NCBI GenBank assembly: GCA_016806645.1
Contig: JACSYO010000415.1
Coordinates: 5,067,501-5,131,500 of the forward strand
DNA length: 64,000 bases
Source of the DNA: Ophiodon elongatus
Taxonomy: Eukaryota > Chordata > Actinopteri > Perciformes > Hexagrammidae
Direction: 5' to 3'
Under the pieces are notes generated by a model. That model was given only the letters and a program-made list of their open reading frames with translations. It was not told the DNA's origin and searched no databases. Position 1 is the stretch's first letter. Each line of letters begins with the position of its first letter. The position numbers and the translations under genes were made by a program. Shown one piece after another: positions 34,992-47,353 of the stretch.

Positions 34992-37900
34992 TGCTGAGTG
35001 AATAAAGAACTTAGAAAAGATGCTCTGTTTCCACTGTTTGTTTCTCTGATCAAACATGATCAAACACAAGAGTAATCTATTATTTAAGAAGAGGTTCAGT
35101 TACACTAAGAAGACTTCACAAAGCTATTCCATTGTACATTTGGTCTATATAGCAGCTGAACATGTCTTAAATAAACTGAATGACTAACAAATGTGCTAAC
35201 AATATCATCCTGAGCAACTTCTAATAAACTTACATTTTTCATCATTAACCATTACGTTAGCAATTGCTGCAAAAGGCGACAGGGCTAATTATACAACAGC
35301 ATTTATAGGAAGTTATCGGTCGATTTGACCACACATGAACACATGAACACAGGGTCTCATGTCTCCTTGCTGAATTGTTTCTTACCGTTCCTACAGAAGT
35401 AATAAATCTTATATTAAAAAAAAGGTTACTATTCGTGCTCTCTGTACTCCACCCCAGTCCTCTCCCTTTCTTCATTTGCACACCTCAGGCAGCTAACCCC
35501 CACAACACTCGGCCTGCAGTTTTACTAGTCCAGACTTGTAAAGATCTGTTCCCAGATTCCTTTCTCTTGATCCAAGCAGGAATTTGGGAACACACTGTGC
35601 CCTCAATTGAATTTGTTTATGGTGATGCTATTATTTTTACCTTTATCTAGGCTCATACCATAATAAAAGTCTTGCATCAGTGTGTTTGTATATGCATTTT
35701 TGCTCAGACATGCCAATAAGAGATATTCATATTTGCACAGACGCTGTTTGTAGAGAGTGTGCCCACATGCAAGCATATGTTTGCAAGCATGTTCATCCTC
35801 CTAGTGGTTAAGATGCATATCATTGAACTGCTATGTTTGTTTCTGGCAGCGAATCATTTGTTGCATCTCATGTCCACTCTCTCTCACCGTCAGCTATTAA
35901 AGAAAGGAAAAATTGCCCCAAAAAGATCTATAGAAAAATGTCAGTGTGGCCAGTCTTTTTAAATTTACATTTCAAGTTTCTGACAAGTCATACAGTGATT
36001 AAGAAACATAACTTTGCGATGCTATAGAGGTTGCAAAACAGCCAAATTATGAGATTTTCAGCTTGCTACACATCTGGATCGCCTAAGGGGGAAAGATGGT
36101 GATGAAAGTCCTAAACCCAGATCAGTCACTGCTCAAATGAAAGAAAAGAAAAATGTATGCTTATCAAACTCAGCAGGACTTTTCCTTTGAAGTTTAGAGC
36201 AGAGGCCAGTAGAGGACACCATTTGTCCCTTGTTCATCTCCTCTCCTCTCCTCTGACCCCTCCGCTTGAATCCATGCTGCACAAAGTTGCAGCTGTGTTT
36301 TCTTTTTTGGAAGATAAAGTAAACATAATTTGCTTCATAAAGAAACACAAACGCTGTGAGTTTCAAGAGCAGAACACACATTTTTCTGAGATTCATTTTA
36401 ATGAAGGACATATTAACTGTTTAAGACGTGTCTGAATTGAGACAAAACTATGAAATATGAATTCATAAAGGTCACATGAACTGACAATTAGAGAATCAAT
36501 GTAATATAACTAATGCTTGCATTATGCCATAATAGTGATTTTGAGTTGCCAGGGGACTACAACTTCAACATCCATGGTTCGAATCGGACTAGACACTTTT
36601 GTTGGATGTCACCCCCCCCTCTCTATGTCTTCACATTTCCTCTTTAACTCTCTGTACGCTAACAGAAATAAAGACAAATGCCCAGTAACAATAATCTTAA
36701 AGACTTGTGGCTTGGAATTGTATGTTTATGTCGAGATATGCAAAATTAATTGACATTGATATATCTCTGAAAGTCAATTATTTGTTCATTTAAGCTTCTT
36801 TCCTCTACAAGCAGCCTCATTCTGTTACATGTTTAATTCTAAAAACATGTTTACCCTTTCTATCTGTGTTAAAGGGCATTGCATGCAAAATGAAAGAATG
36901 ACTAACACCATGATGGGTGTTTGTCCCTCGATGATATCACTTCTTTCAGGAACCACTGTTTATTTGGAAAATAACAGACAAGTGAAACTCCTACTTTAAA
37001 CTGTCCATTGTTGCACAGATCAGTCATGGACGGAAAAACAGGAAAACCACAAGCATCCTGCGCGATCAGCACTTCTGCTCTGTCTGTTCCTATAGGGTGT
37101 CTGCGCTGTGAGTACTGCCCAGCAACTTCAAAAAAAGTCTCACAAACTAGCAGGTGCTAGATAGCCCATGACTGCAAGTAACCCTCCAAAAACACCCCAT
37201 GCAGAGATTTTCCCTCTTATTGCAACCCCTTTATTCTTTCCATTCTTTCCCTCCCCTTCAGAGCTGGCACACAAAATCAGTCACCACATGAGCCCTTGGC
37301 CAAACACAAAAACAGCCTTTTTGTAAGCTTGTTATTGCCAATTGGGAGCACGCAGGACGTGCACTTTCACGCCCTATGCCTCCTACAATTATTCAAGAGG
37401 AGCTTAAATGCACGCAATCACAAGCTCATACATAAACCCACTGGCCACTTCCTGACAAAAGAGATGGCGATTTAGTTTTTCAGATGTAGTATGTGGGTGT
37501 TAAGGCATGTGAAGGCTCATTTAACTCAATTGTAGGCTATTCATTATAGCAATAGCACGTTATAGACAAAGTTGTTCACGACAAATAAGCATTTGGCCCT
37601 TTGCAGCAGACCACTTGGTGTGAAAACAGATATCAAATCATCAGACAAAGACTTCTTGGCTCTTACTCAGGTCACAGTTGTTATGAGGGGTTACTGCAGT
37701 TCAACCAACTGTATTGTTTTTCTGTGTCATGCTAACTTACAAGATGGACCACATACGGTTTTGTCTGACTCACTTCCCTTTTAAGAAAGGGAAGGTCTGG
37801 ATAAAAGAGAAATCAAATGAGGTGATAGGGTACTTAGTAGAGAAGTAAATGGAAAAATACACCAAAACAGGACAGGACATTACAGAAAAAAACAGGACAG

Positions 37901-38049
37901 GACATTACAGAAAAGCAGTCTGCTAAAGAGTGAAAGCTAGTGACTTCTGCCCCATGAACAAAATACCTTTAGAAATGTAGGTCTTAGGGTACTATTCAAT
38001 CAGCAGAGTTGGCAAAAAGAATAAGGAATCAATAAATATTATAAAATGT

Positions 38050-39155
38050 AACTAAGGTACAGACGGAAAGAAAAAGTTATTGTATTTATATTCAACTACA
38101 AATCTATTATTATACTATAAATATTGAACATTTAACTCCACTACATTTATTTATTACTTTTCTAAGGGATATTTTACATACAAAAAAGTATGATCAGTTT
38201 AAAGGGAAAAACTCCAGTGAAGAGGTTAAAATATTTAACTATTAGATATCGTCATGAAACCTCCCGAGTTGATTACTTAAATTAAGACAAATATCTTTTT
38301 ATTTTTTACAATTACAATTTTTCTGAAAATGTATATTTAAAATATGTACATTGGTACATTATTTTATTGAATGTTTTCCAATTTGCATACATTTCCAGAA
38401 AAGCAATCTGAACATTGGATTAAGCCAGGTTAAAAAATCGTGTTTAATTTTATTGACATATTAGAGTCAGTGTTTTTTACAGAGGTAATTCTGGGTACAA
38501 CCATAATCTTTTTTATTTTGCAATGTTTTTAGTGATAGAATGTTGTATAAATCAGACTATGAATGATATATGAACAAACCCTATGTAAACTTTCTGAATA
38601 TAGATAGGAATGAAACTGGTATGAGTATGAGGGTGAAAAAATAATTTTGAGAAAACGGCATTCAAAGATATTTTGTAAAATTCCATACATTTTAAACAAC
38701 ACTAGGGGAATGGGGTAAAACATAACGAATATATATGATCATGAAACTTCCCCAGTTATTACTTATATCAAGAATTATTTTATGTTTAAATATGCAAACG
38801 AGGCATTGTCTAATGCAAATGTTTGTTGAATTTAGGAGAAATCTACAAATGCAGAGAGACAAAGTGTAGAAAAAAAATTATTTGGATGTTGACCAGTGTA
38901 TGAAAAAACAATGTTTTTGCCTGTCAGTCTTGCTTTGATGCATTGTTATAGAATATTTAAAGCAGCTAAAATTAGCTCTACCTTAAACAAATACAATATT
39001 AACCTTACATGTTGAATCATGAATAATAATGATTGACTATTATAATAATATAACACTGAAACTTCTGCGTGATAATTACTTGCAGGACTTTTATTTATAA
39101 TGCAGTACTTTTAAGTAAAGTAAAGCATCTGAATATTTCTCAGACCACCGCAAAG
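38050..39155 (+). repeat. Teleost dispersed repeat, long degenerate copy
   Basis: The left part (AACTCCACTACATTTATTTATTAC near 38133, then TACATACAAAAAAGTATGATCAGTTTA near 38174) and the right part (CTTGCAGGACTTTTATTTATAATG near 39082, then AAGTAAAGTAAAGCATCTGAATA) are the two ends of the family also seen at 20715-21155. The middle is diverged or contains other sequence. Confidence 0.55.
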
Positions 39156-39883
39156 GTATGATGTGTGCAACTAGCCAAAACACTTCATCAGCATCAATGG
39201 AAGTGAAAAATAACCATTTCATCTGAAATCTACATCATGTGTATTATTCTCACAAACATGAATTTTCATTTTGACAGTCAGGTGTCTACAGTCAAATTGG
39301 ATCCTGAAGCAGTCCAGTTACTTGATATCAAACATCTCGGTTAGTCATCACCAATAATGTAAGGCTGTTTGACACAGAGTGCTTGGCTAACACTTCAAGT
39401 CCAAAGGAGCTTCCAAATAGTGCAAGTCAATTGGTTATAATGCTATCAGTGCTGAACTATGCTCCTCCTGCATCACGTCTCACCTCACAATCTATTGACG
39501 CTATTGTTGCTAAGGGATACACTCTTACCACATCATGATTTTATTTTAAACTAAATGTGTAACAGTGACCCATTTCTGATATTAAATTGAGCCATCTGAT
39601 CTCTATAGTCAGACCCTCTTCTTTGTAAAGGATGAATAGATACTGCACACAGTGGTGGGTGATGACCTTTATCTAGGGTCACCTCATCAGTGTGCTGTAT
39701 ATAACACAATCTTCCAAAATTATTATTATTTGCTCAGTGGCTTCTTTATCATAACCAGTATCTTTTAATGCAATTACATCGGTGCTGGCCAAATCAAGAG
39801 GGCAGTGATACCTCAAGGTCTCCACGTGGACGTGTTGACTGAAGTCTGGTGTTATACGTCATCCTCCTAAAACTGAGCATGTG

Positions 39884-39890
39884 TATAAAG
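39884..39890 (+). promoter_or_regulatory. TATA box of apoC-I
   Basis: TATAAAG, followed by a putative non-coding exon 1 ending at 39952 (GACAACAG then gtatgt). A CRE-like ACGTCA lies about 25 bp upstream. Confidence 0.7.
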
Positions 39891-40408
39891 AGGAATAGGC
39901 TTAGATGCTCAAACACACATTTTTTTTTCCCCTCTTCTGAAACGGACAACAGGTATGTTTGACATTTCATTTGCATCACTCTTGGAAGTGGAAAAAAATA
40001 TCTTTGTCACTTTCTTAACCGCAGGACACTGACGCTGAAACGGAAAGATAAACAACAAAGATACAATTGTTCCAGCCTATACTGTAGCCTATTTATCCAA
40101 AAGTTTTGCTTTAACCCGACGATACTTGTTTCTTATTCATGGCGACACTGGAATGTCAACAAAATTAAAGAAAACTCAAACACATAGATGGATATTACGC
40201 TTTTAGTTGTTAATTATTAAATTGTAAAGAACGGACTGGACGTAAAGGGAGCTGTCCAGTCGCTGTGGTGCTGACATACAGGGCGCTACTTATAGACCTA
40301 TAACGTTGATTCTCTCTTTTGATGCTTGTGCTATGTAAACGTGTTTATGCGCGACAGAAATAAACCGCAGCCTGTCTTTTTTCCTTCCTCCTCAGAGTCA
40401 CCGCCAAG

Positions 40409-40937
40409 ATGAGACTGTACCTTGCCGTTGCCGTGATGATGCTGGCTTTTGTCGCATACACAGGTAGGTTAATAATTAAAAAATATCGCTGCTACCGTTT
40501 TGGTTTTTCTTCTTTCATGTCGTGTAACTTTGTCCGTCTCTGTACATCGCTCTCCCCCACAGAGGCTCAGCAGGAGGAGGAGCAGACCATGGAGCAGAGG
40601 TTCGCTGAGTTTGGCGAGAAAGTGGCTGAGGTGTCCAAGAACCTGGCTGAGAAGGCCAAGGCGACCGTTCAAGGCATCCACGAAAGCCCCTTCGCAGTGG
40701 AAACAAGGTAAGCAGTTAGGTAAAGTTGGAAAGATATTCACAGATTCGGATTTCCCGGATCAATAACTCGACAGCGAAACGGTGTAAAAATACAATCAAG
40801 AAATAATTAGGCACACAAATATCCACATGCACAATTTGAATCTGTGTAACCCGTGTTTTTTTTGTCTTCTCCTCCTCAGGAATTGGTTCCAGGAGCAGTT
40901 TGACAAACTTCAGCAGAAGTTGGCAATTAACCAGTAG
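40409..40937 (+). CDS. apoc1: Apolipoprotein C-I
   Basis: Small exchangeable apolipoprotein of VLDL and HDL; in mammals it inhibits CETP and lipoprotein uptake and activates LCAT. Coding exons: 40409-40463, 40563-40707, 40880-40937; 258 nt, 85 residues plus stop (human precursor 83). Signal peptide MRLYLAVAVMMLAFVAYTEA. The mature part is one long amphipathic helix region with RFAEFGEKVAEVSKNLAEKAK, then a conserved turn and a second short helix (TRNWFQEQFDKLQQKL) matching the apoC-I hallmark of a W-F pair before the last helix. A 5' UTR exon joins the ATG exon at 40396. A poly(A) signal is at 41230-41235. The position directly downstream of apoE matches mammals. Confidence 0.92.
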
Positions 40938-42159
40938 ACATGTCCCCTTCTCCAGCCTACAACCCGCCCTCCGCCCCCACCTCGGACCGCTGACCTCTTC
41001 AAACGACACATTGCTATGCTGACCAGATGACATAGTTACGTTGCCTCTGTAAAGAGACGTTTTATATAATTTGAAAATAATCTTTTTGAAGAAACAAAGT
41101 GAAAAAAGTGCTATAAAGATATTAAAAAACGTTTTTGTTTTTAAATATACATCCTGTGTTTGCATCAGTGTTTCGCAATGGAAAGAAAATAAGAACTTCT
41201 GAATGTACTGAATTCATTAAATACACGTTAATAAAGAGTTCTGGTGTATAAAAGTATGGCTCCCATATGTTAGATAAAGGACTGCAATTAATTCCCCTCC
41301 AAACACTGTAAATGAAATAATTTACAGTGTTCTAAAAATAATGTTAAACTTCATAATAAGTGACAAATACCCTAATTGATGGGTGGAGATTCATTTCAAA
41401 TGATCTCACTTAAATAATAATCAATAAAATTAATAAAAGAAAGAAAGGTCAGTTTTCTTATTACATGTATAGATTTTCTTTAAATTCCTGGAAAAATTAC
41501 ACTTGTACAGGGACAAACACTGCAGCCGATTATTTATTTATCTAAAATATTACATGCATAAAAATACATTTAAATGAAGGCTGGGGTTCCATTCTTTGCA
41601 TTGTTTACATTAAATCAATTAATCCATATTTACAAGATACATAACAAGAAAAACCTAACAATTAACCTGATCTTAATTGGTTATTGGGGAACAAAATTTA
41701 AGGCCAACATGAAAACTGTCAGAGGTTGAAGATTAAAAAAGTTTCCAGGCTTGCGGTTAGTCATTTAAAAAAGCCCACTCATGCAATCAGAGGACACTCA
41801 GCGTTATATTAAACCGAGGTGCATCTGTGTTTCATCATACTAAAAATCTTTTCATGATCAAGAACCGTTTTAATTATTTTTTTTTTCTTTCTTGAGAAAA
41901 AGTACTTAAAACAGACCTGTAAGGTATTACGGTCTTTTTGAAAAACTAACCAATGCTGTGAAGAAATGCAATGGCCTTGCCGCTGCATTTTCTGTTGAGG
42001 CTGTATTTCATTGAAAGATCTCGGGACATAGCCTTTTGGGCTTGGCTGGCCCAGGGGTCTCTGAAAACAGTTTGGCCAAACAGTCTTTTTGAATGCCCTC
42101 AAGGAAGTTCTCGCAAATCGTTTAACTGTATACCCTGAATGAGGATATTATGGAGCAAT

Positions 42160-43250
42160 GTAAAGAGCACTCTGAGAAACTTCTGAACCCTATAACATGT
42201 CTTTCGCAAAGGAGGCAGAGTTTGAAGACTCTTTACCCTTGCAGGTCTGTTGGAGGAGTCATGGGAGTTTGCCCATTCAGTTTTACATGTGTTTTGTGGA
42301 CTTGGAGAAGGCTTACCACCGCGTCCCCCGGGGTGTGCTGTTGGGAGAACTGGGAATACGGGGTACCTGGGTCTTTGCTACGAGCCATCTGGTCTTTGTA
42401 TGACCAAAGTGAGACCTGTGTCCGTATACTCGGCACAGAGTCAAACAAGTTTCCAATGCATGTTGGCCTCCACCAGGGGTTTCCCAACTCCTGTTTATAA
42501 TTTTCATCTACATAATTTCAAGGTGCAGCTGTGGGGAGTAGAGTGTCTCTTTGCAGATGATGTGGTTCTGTTGGCTCTTTCAGAAGGTGACCTTCAGCTT
42601 GCACATGTTCGGAGTGAGACACTGCCCCAAGAGAGGGAGCAGTTCAAGTATCTTGGGGTCTTGATCACAAGTGACGATAAAATGGAGCTTGAGCCAGACA
42701 GTTGGTTCGGTGCAGCGTCAGCAGTGACTGGCATTTTATCTGAATTTTGTGTTAAGAGGGAGCTGAGCTGGAAGGCAAAACTGTCAATTTATAAGTTCAT
42801 CAATGTTACGACCTTCACCTATGGTCATGAGTTTTGGGTAGCGACGTCAAAGAACGAGATTGAGGATACTAGCGGCCGAAATTAACTTCTTACGTAGGAT
42901 GGCCGGGCTGAGCCTTAGAGATAGGGTGAGGAGCACAGACATCCGGTGGGAGCTCGCAGTAGAGTTGCTGCTCCTTCACATCGAAAGGGGCCAGCTGAGG
43001 ATGTTCCGGCATCTAAACTGGAAACCTCCTGGATGCCTCCATTTAGAGGATTTTGGGCATGTCCAAATGTTAACAGACCCCAGGGTAGATCTAGAACACG
43101 CTGGAGAGATTATACATCTTGTCTGGCCTGGGAACACCTCAGGGTCCCTAGAAAGAGCTAGAAAGCGTGGCTGAGGAGAGGGATGTCTGGAATACTCCTG
43201 CCCCCACAACCTAGCACCAGATAAGTGGATAGTAAATGGATGGATCTATG
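42160..43250 (+). mobile_element. Degenerate non-LTR retrotransposon (LINE) 3' fragment
   Basis: Translation in shifting frames gives reverse-transcriptase pieces: a CFVDLEKAYHRVPRG block, a LFADDVVLLALSEGDLQL block (the A/DD catalytic motif), EQFKYLGVLITSD, KRELSWKAKLSIYKF and YGHEFW. These are followed by the 3' tail domain (DRVRSTDIR, HIERGQL, RTRWRDY). Several frameshifts, a deletion between FADD and FKYLG of perhaps 60 residues, and the missing 5' part make it inactive. The 3' end near 43215-43245 shows GATAAGTGGAT and GGATGGATC words, typical of a fish LINE with GGAT-type tail repeats. The clade (RTE/Rex or other) is not assigned. Confidence 0.85.
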
Positions 43251-44165
43251 GACACATTAGATACAAAATATTTTTTAAATAAATAAATAAAACAATCATT
43301 CCCAAATATCAAAAAATTCAGTTTACCTTGATGAGTTCATGAAACAACCAACCACTGACTGATCAGAATTTAATGGATTTAAAGTACTTTAACCAAATCA
43401 TACTAGGGTCGATATCATATTAATTGGCACCGAAGCTGATCACTTAACCAAAGAACAGCCAGCAGCATCTTGTGGATAATAGTTTATTTGTGTTAAAGCT
43501 GGTACCAAAGGGCAAGTGCCAACATGACTGGTTTTCTGGCATTTCACAACTCCTGGGCTAAAGTCAGTGTTTATGCCAGGTTAATAATTTACCAGTTGTC
43601 CCAGTTCAATGAAATCTGTTCTTTTGAAGAGAACATAGTGACAGAGTTCAGCAGCTGGTGTGCAGAGGTCACAGATTATGATTGTATTGCATCAGTTGTG
43701 TGGGCTGAAATTATATTCAAATCACTTTCACTTCATTTAGTTTAGTCGTTTAGTACATTATTTTCAGCTATCTAACTGATTAGAGAGGGCATTGTACATT
43801 TTAAAAGAGCTTTGTGCTTAAACTGTTGGATCTGGTGGAAAATCTACTTCCTGATGTGGCTAAACTAAAAGACCCTAAGATCAAATATGTTCAGTATTGT
43901 TCCGTTGTCAACCTCCCTGTCTAAAATTTTGCACAAAGCTGTTAAATGACAACAAAGAAGGGGCATTATAATTTTCAAAAATGTATACATTATATACACA
44001 CATCCTTTATACACTAGATTTTGACCTTTAACACAGTTGTACTTGGAGCAAAACACAATACTTAATAAATTGTCTATATTTTGTATTTATATTTATTCAA
44101 TGTACATATTTTATAATAAATATAACTTTTCTGATGCATAATAGCAGGCTGCAATCATGTCAGGG

Positions 44166-44238
44166 ACACACACACACACACGCATGCACACATGCATGCA
44201 TGCACGCATGCACGCACGCACACACACACACACACACA

Positions 44239-44271
<33 letters not shown>
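44166..44271. repeat. (CA)n microsatellite with CATG interruptions
   Basis: About 106 bp of CA repeats broken in the left half by GCATG/GCACG steps. Unstable simple repeat. Confidence 0.95.
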
Positions 44272-44273
<2 letters not shown>

Positions 44274-45357
44274 CTCTAACTTCTTTAACACTCTACTACA
44301 GGACAGTACAGATGTGTAAAACCAAACACACAATTTAAAAACAAGGAAAATATTTCGATCCCATCTGTTTAGACAGCTGTGAGATCAGGTTTGTGCGTCG
44401 TTGTTATGAACTCTAAACTCAACAGAAGTGTTGAATTATTGCCATTGAGAACATTCAGCAGGCCTGGAGCCTAAGCAAATTTTATGGATTCTGTGGTGGA
44501 CTTTGCCCACAGAAATGTCCGCTTGGCCGAAAATGTTTGACCCCCTTCCCCCAGTCCTCCACTCTTCTAAAAACCATAGTCCTACTGCCAGAACAGAGAC
44601 TTTGACTGGCTTGTACACATATCAGCCCACGCCAAATGGTTTTTGAGATATCTGATCCAAAGGGCACTCGGACAGTTAGTGAACTCAGCTAATGTTGATT
44701 TTGAAAATATTTCAAGGGTTCAAGATCTGCAGACCGACATTGTGATACAGATAACATTTAACAAAGAAAAGAAAAACTAATCCCAAAACTTTCTGTGAAG
44801 GATTAAAAATATGACCAGTAGTTTTCATGTGACTTATAAAACCTAAATAGAATCTCTCTAAATGTGTTAGTCCATTTGTCTATGCATTTTCTGTGTAAAG
44901 TGCTTTCTTTGTATTTGTTAGAAGGTCACAACTGTTTAAGAGACAATAAGAGAGAAAGAAGAACCCTTCTTTGTGTTTTATTTAACACTTTAGTCAAAGA
45001 CCTGTTGCTTTGCTGTCTCTCAGATTTTCGGCAATAAAATGATGAAAAAAAACAACACGATGAATGGTCATCCGATCTGGACCAATGTCCACGCTGTTGC
45101 GGTTACCTAATACAAATAGAATGGCTTGATAAGACTTGTTTGATTCAGCTTCTGTTGACCAGAGCCGGAGAAAAAGGTAAAAACACTCTTCACTACTACG
45201 TTTGTGCTAATGTTAATGAATAAATTCTATTTTGAAATCAGGGGTTTCATTTGAAATTGTGATGATTTTTTTTATTAAAAAGGGACATAATGTGCTAGTT
45301 TACCATTATAAAAATATATGACCAATACACTGGTGATAGTTGTGTTTCTCGTGGCAG

Positions 45358-45956
45358 ATGCATGTCAAAGAGCTTGTTTTCGGTCTTGTCTTACTAATGC
45401 AAGGTATGGTTTAAAAGTAATTATTCTACTTCCTCAGCCTCAGTTCCTTTATTTCTGAGCTTGTCGCGTCTTTGCTATTCCTCACTGACAAACATCCTCC
45501 TCTGCAGCATGTGGCCCACTTTTTGCCCAGACCCCGGCCTCAATACAACCTGACTCTCCAGGATTACTGAAGATGCTGACGGAGAAAACCAGGTATCATT
45601 ATCAGTATCATCATCATCAATGCAAGCACGTTGGATATCTCTGTAAATGATTGCCAGTTTTCAGAATTGTTCAGATATTTCTTTTGTGTGCACATCGACG
45701 AATTTGTGTGTCCATGTTACATATTACTCATTTGTGAACTTGTGCATCTCATAGGGAAGTCAAATCTAAAGTCCAGGATGTGGGGGAAACGGTGCTGGGC
45801 TTCATTGGTGCTTACTATGAAGACCACATCCAACCAGTGACTGACAGCTACGTTGAATGGGCCTCTAACGTCAAAGGCACTGTGTGGGAGAAGATCCAGA
45901 TAACCATTGACAGTTACACGCCACTGTCTGCAACTGATCAACCCCCTCAAAACTAA
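45358..45956 (+). CDS. apoc4: Apolipoprotein C-IV
   Basis: Small secreted VLDL/HDL apolipoprotein; its exact function is poorly defined even in mammals. Coding exons: 45358-45403, 45508-45592, 45755-45956; 333 nt, 110 residues plus stop. The signal peptide is about 22 residues (MHVKELVFGLVLLMQACGPLFA). The mature part has TREVKSKVQDVGETVLGFIGAYYEDHIQPVTDSYVEW, similar in placement to the human apoC-IV TYYDDHL segment, and ends Pro/Gln-rich. The assignment also rests on position: between apoC-I and apoC-II as in mammals. The start ATG immediately follows the acceptor at 45357. A non-coding exon 1 probably ends at 45176. AATAAA is only 13 bases after the stop (45969), with a second at 46090. 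No clear TATA box is seen. Confidence 0.82.
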
Positions 45957-46095
45957 AGGAAAGCTGACAAATAAATGAATATTCTTACCACATGGCATAT
46001 CTGCAATTATTACCATTCGATGCTGAACTGATCATGTCTTTAGGTTTCATCGGGCTTTGCTAATTATGTCAAATACAGAAATAATCTATAATAAA

Positions 46096-47000
46096 CGCCT
46101 GTTGCTGTATGGGTCCAGCTTGTCCTGCAAGAGAAGCAAAGAGAGAGGGGTAATGTTTAATGGCAGCAATGAATACAATATGTGATCAGAAGGTAAATTC
46201 ACCAACATACATGATATGATATGATGTATAATATGACAAGAACAATCTACAGTTACTTAGTTTAAATATGCACTTTACTGAATGTGATATTGAATGAGTT
46301 ACATTCAGTTTTGCTATTGAACAAATCATTCTTACTATTTTTAGAGGCTGCAGAAGGGTAGAAGTGTTATTCTTTCACAAAATCTGGAAGTATAGGACAG
46401 ATGGAAAAAGTAACAATAAAAAATAACAGAAGAAAAAGGAAATTGTTTAGTATTGTAACAATGTTTTTTATAACCCTGCAAGGATGCTGTCTCAGGTTAT
46501 GAGGGTGAGAGGTGAAAGCAGAAATCCCAGCATGCATTGCTCTGGGTACAGTACAATGTGTCTAGACATGTCCTGGTTGGTTGACCTGTTGACCATTTGA
46601 CTTTGATCTATCTCTGATCAGACATCATAAAATTATTCTGATTTACTGTAAAAGAAATATTGATTCGCATGAGTTAATCTACTAAAAATATATTTTACTG
46701 CAGTAGGTTACAACACATGAGCGGCTTTAAACGTTTTCTGCCACGTGAGACGTAACGATTTTGACATGTATGCACAATGACGTTTTGCAAACACACCATT
46801 ATCAGTAGGGCTCCAAGTGCATCGCCATATGAATACAGATAAACTTTCATTTGAAGAACGTTGCATAAGTCCTATTTCAACATACAATATTTAAAGTGAA
46901 TATCATGTTCATTGGACTTTGTTTAGGTGAACATGCATGTATGTGAGTGTGTATGTGCACGTACGTGCGTGTATGTGTAGGTGTGTGTATGCTCATCAGA
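46096..47000. other. Spacer upstream of the apoA-II-like gene
   Basis: About 0.9 kb of AT-rich sequence without recognised gene or repeat family, apart from a short TG-rich patch near 46930-46990. The promoter of the next gene must lie here, but no clear TATA box was found. Confidence 0.5.
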
Positions 47001-47353
47001 TGACGTTTGTTTGCAGTCCCCCCCTATATCATCCTGTCCAGATGTGAGCTCCCAGTTACAGACAACTCACTTTCAGAGAAGACTGTCACTTCTGGGATCC
47101 GTACATCCAACACAACAGCAGGTAATTGCTCTTCTTACTGCAGCAGCATTTGCAGCTTCTTTTCTGAAGCTACTTTTGAATAAATTTCACTAAAACATTT
47201 TTTATTTGTAAAACATTAAGGTATTTGATTTTTGCATTCAGTGTTTGCCGTTTCATCTTCTTGTTTATCGTTACGTATAGTTTAAAATGTCAAATGTGGA
47301 AAAGAATATTGAATCACCAAACTGATTTTTTCTTCTTTTCTTTTGTTGCAGAG

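Larger units (their letters stand above)
34715..39883. other. Spacer between apoEb and apoC-I
   Basis: About 5.2 kb without a recognised gene. It contains a perfect hairpin just past the apoEb poly(A) signals (34961-34991), a further AATAAA at 35001, and a degenerate dispersed repeat (38050-39155). In mammals hepatic control regions lie in the equivalent part of the cluster, but no such element can be identified by eye here. Confidence 0.55.
41236..45140. other. Spacer between apoC-I and apoC-IV
   Basis: About 3.9 kb containing a dead LINE fragment (42160-43250) and a CA/CATG microsatellite (44166-44271). The remainder is AT-rich and without recognised genes. Confidence 0.6.

Noticed and set aside
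40716..41165. 149-codon ORF on - over the end of apoC-I
   Set aside because: Covers the apoC-I last exon and 3' UTR in antisense; no domain.
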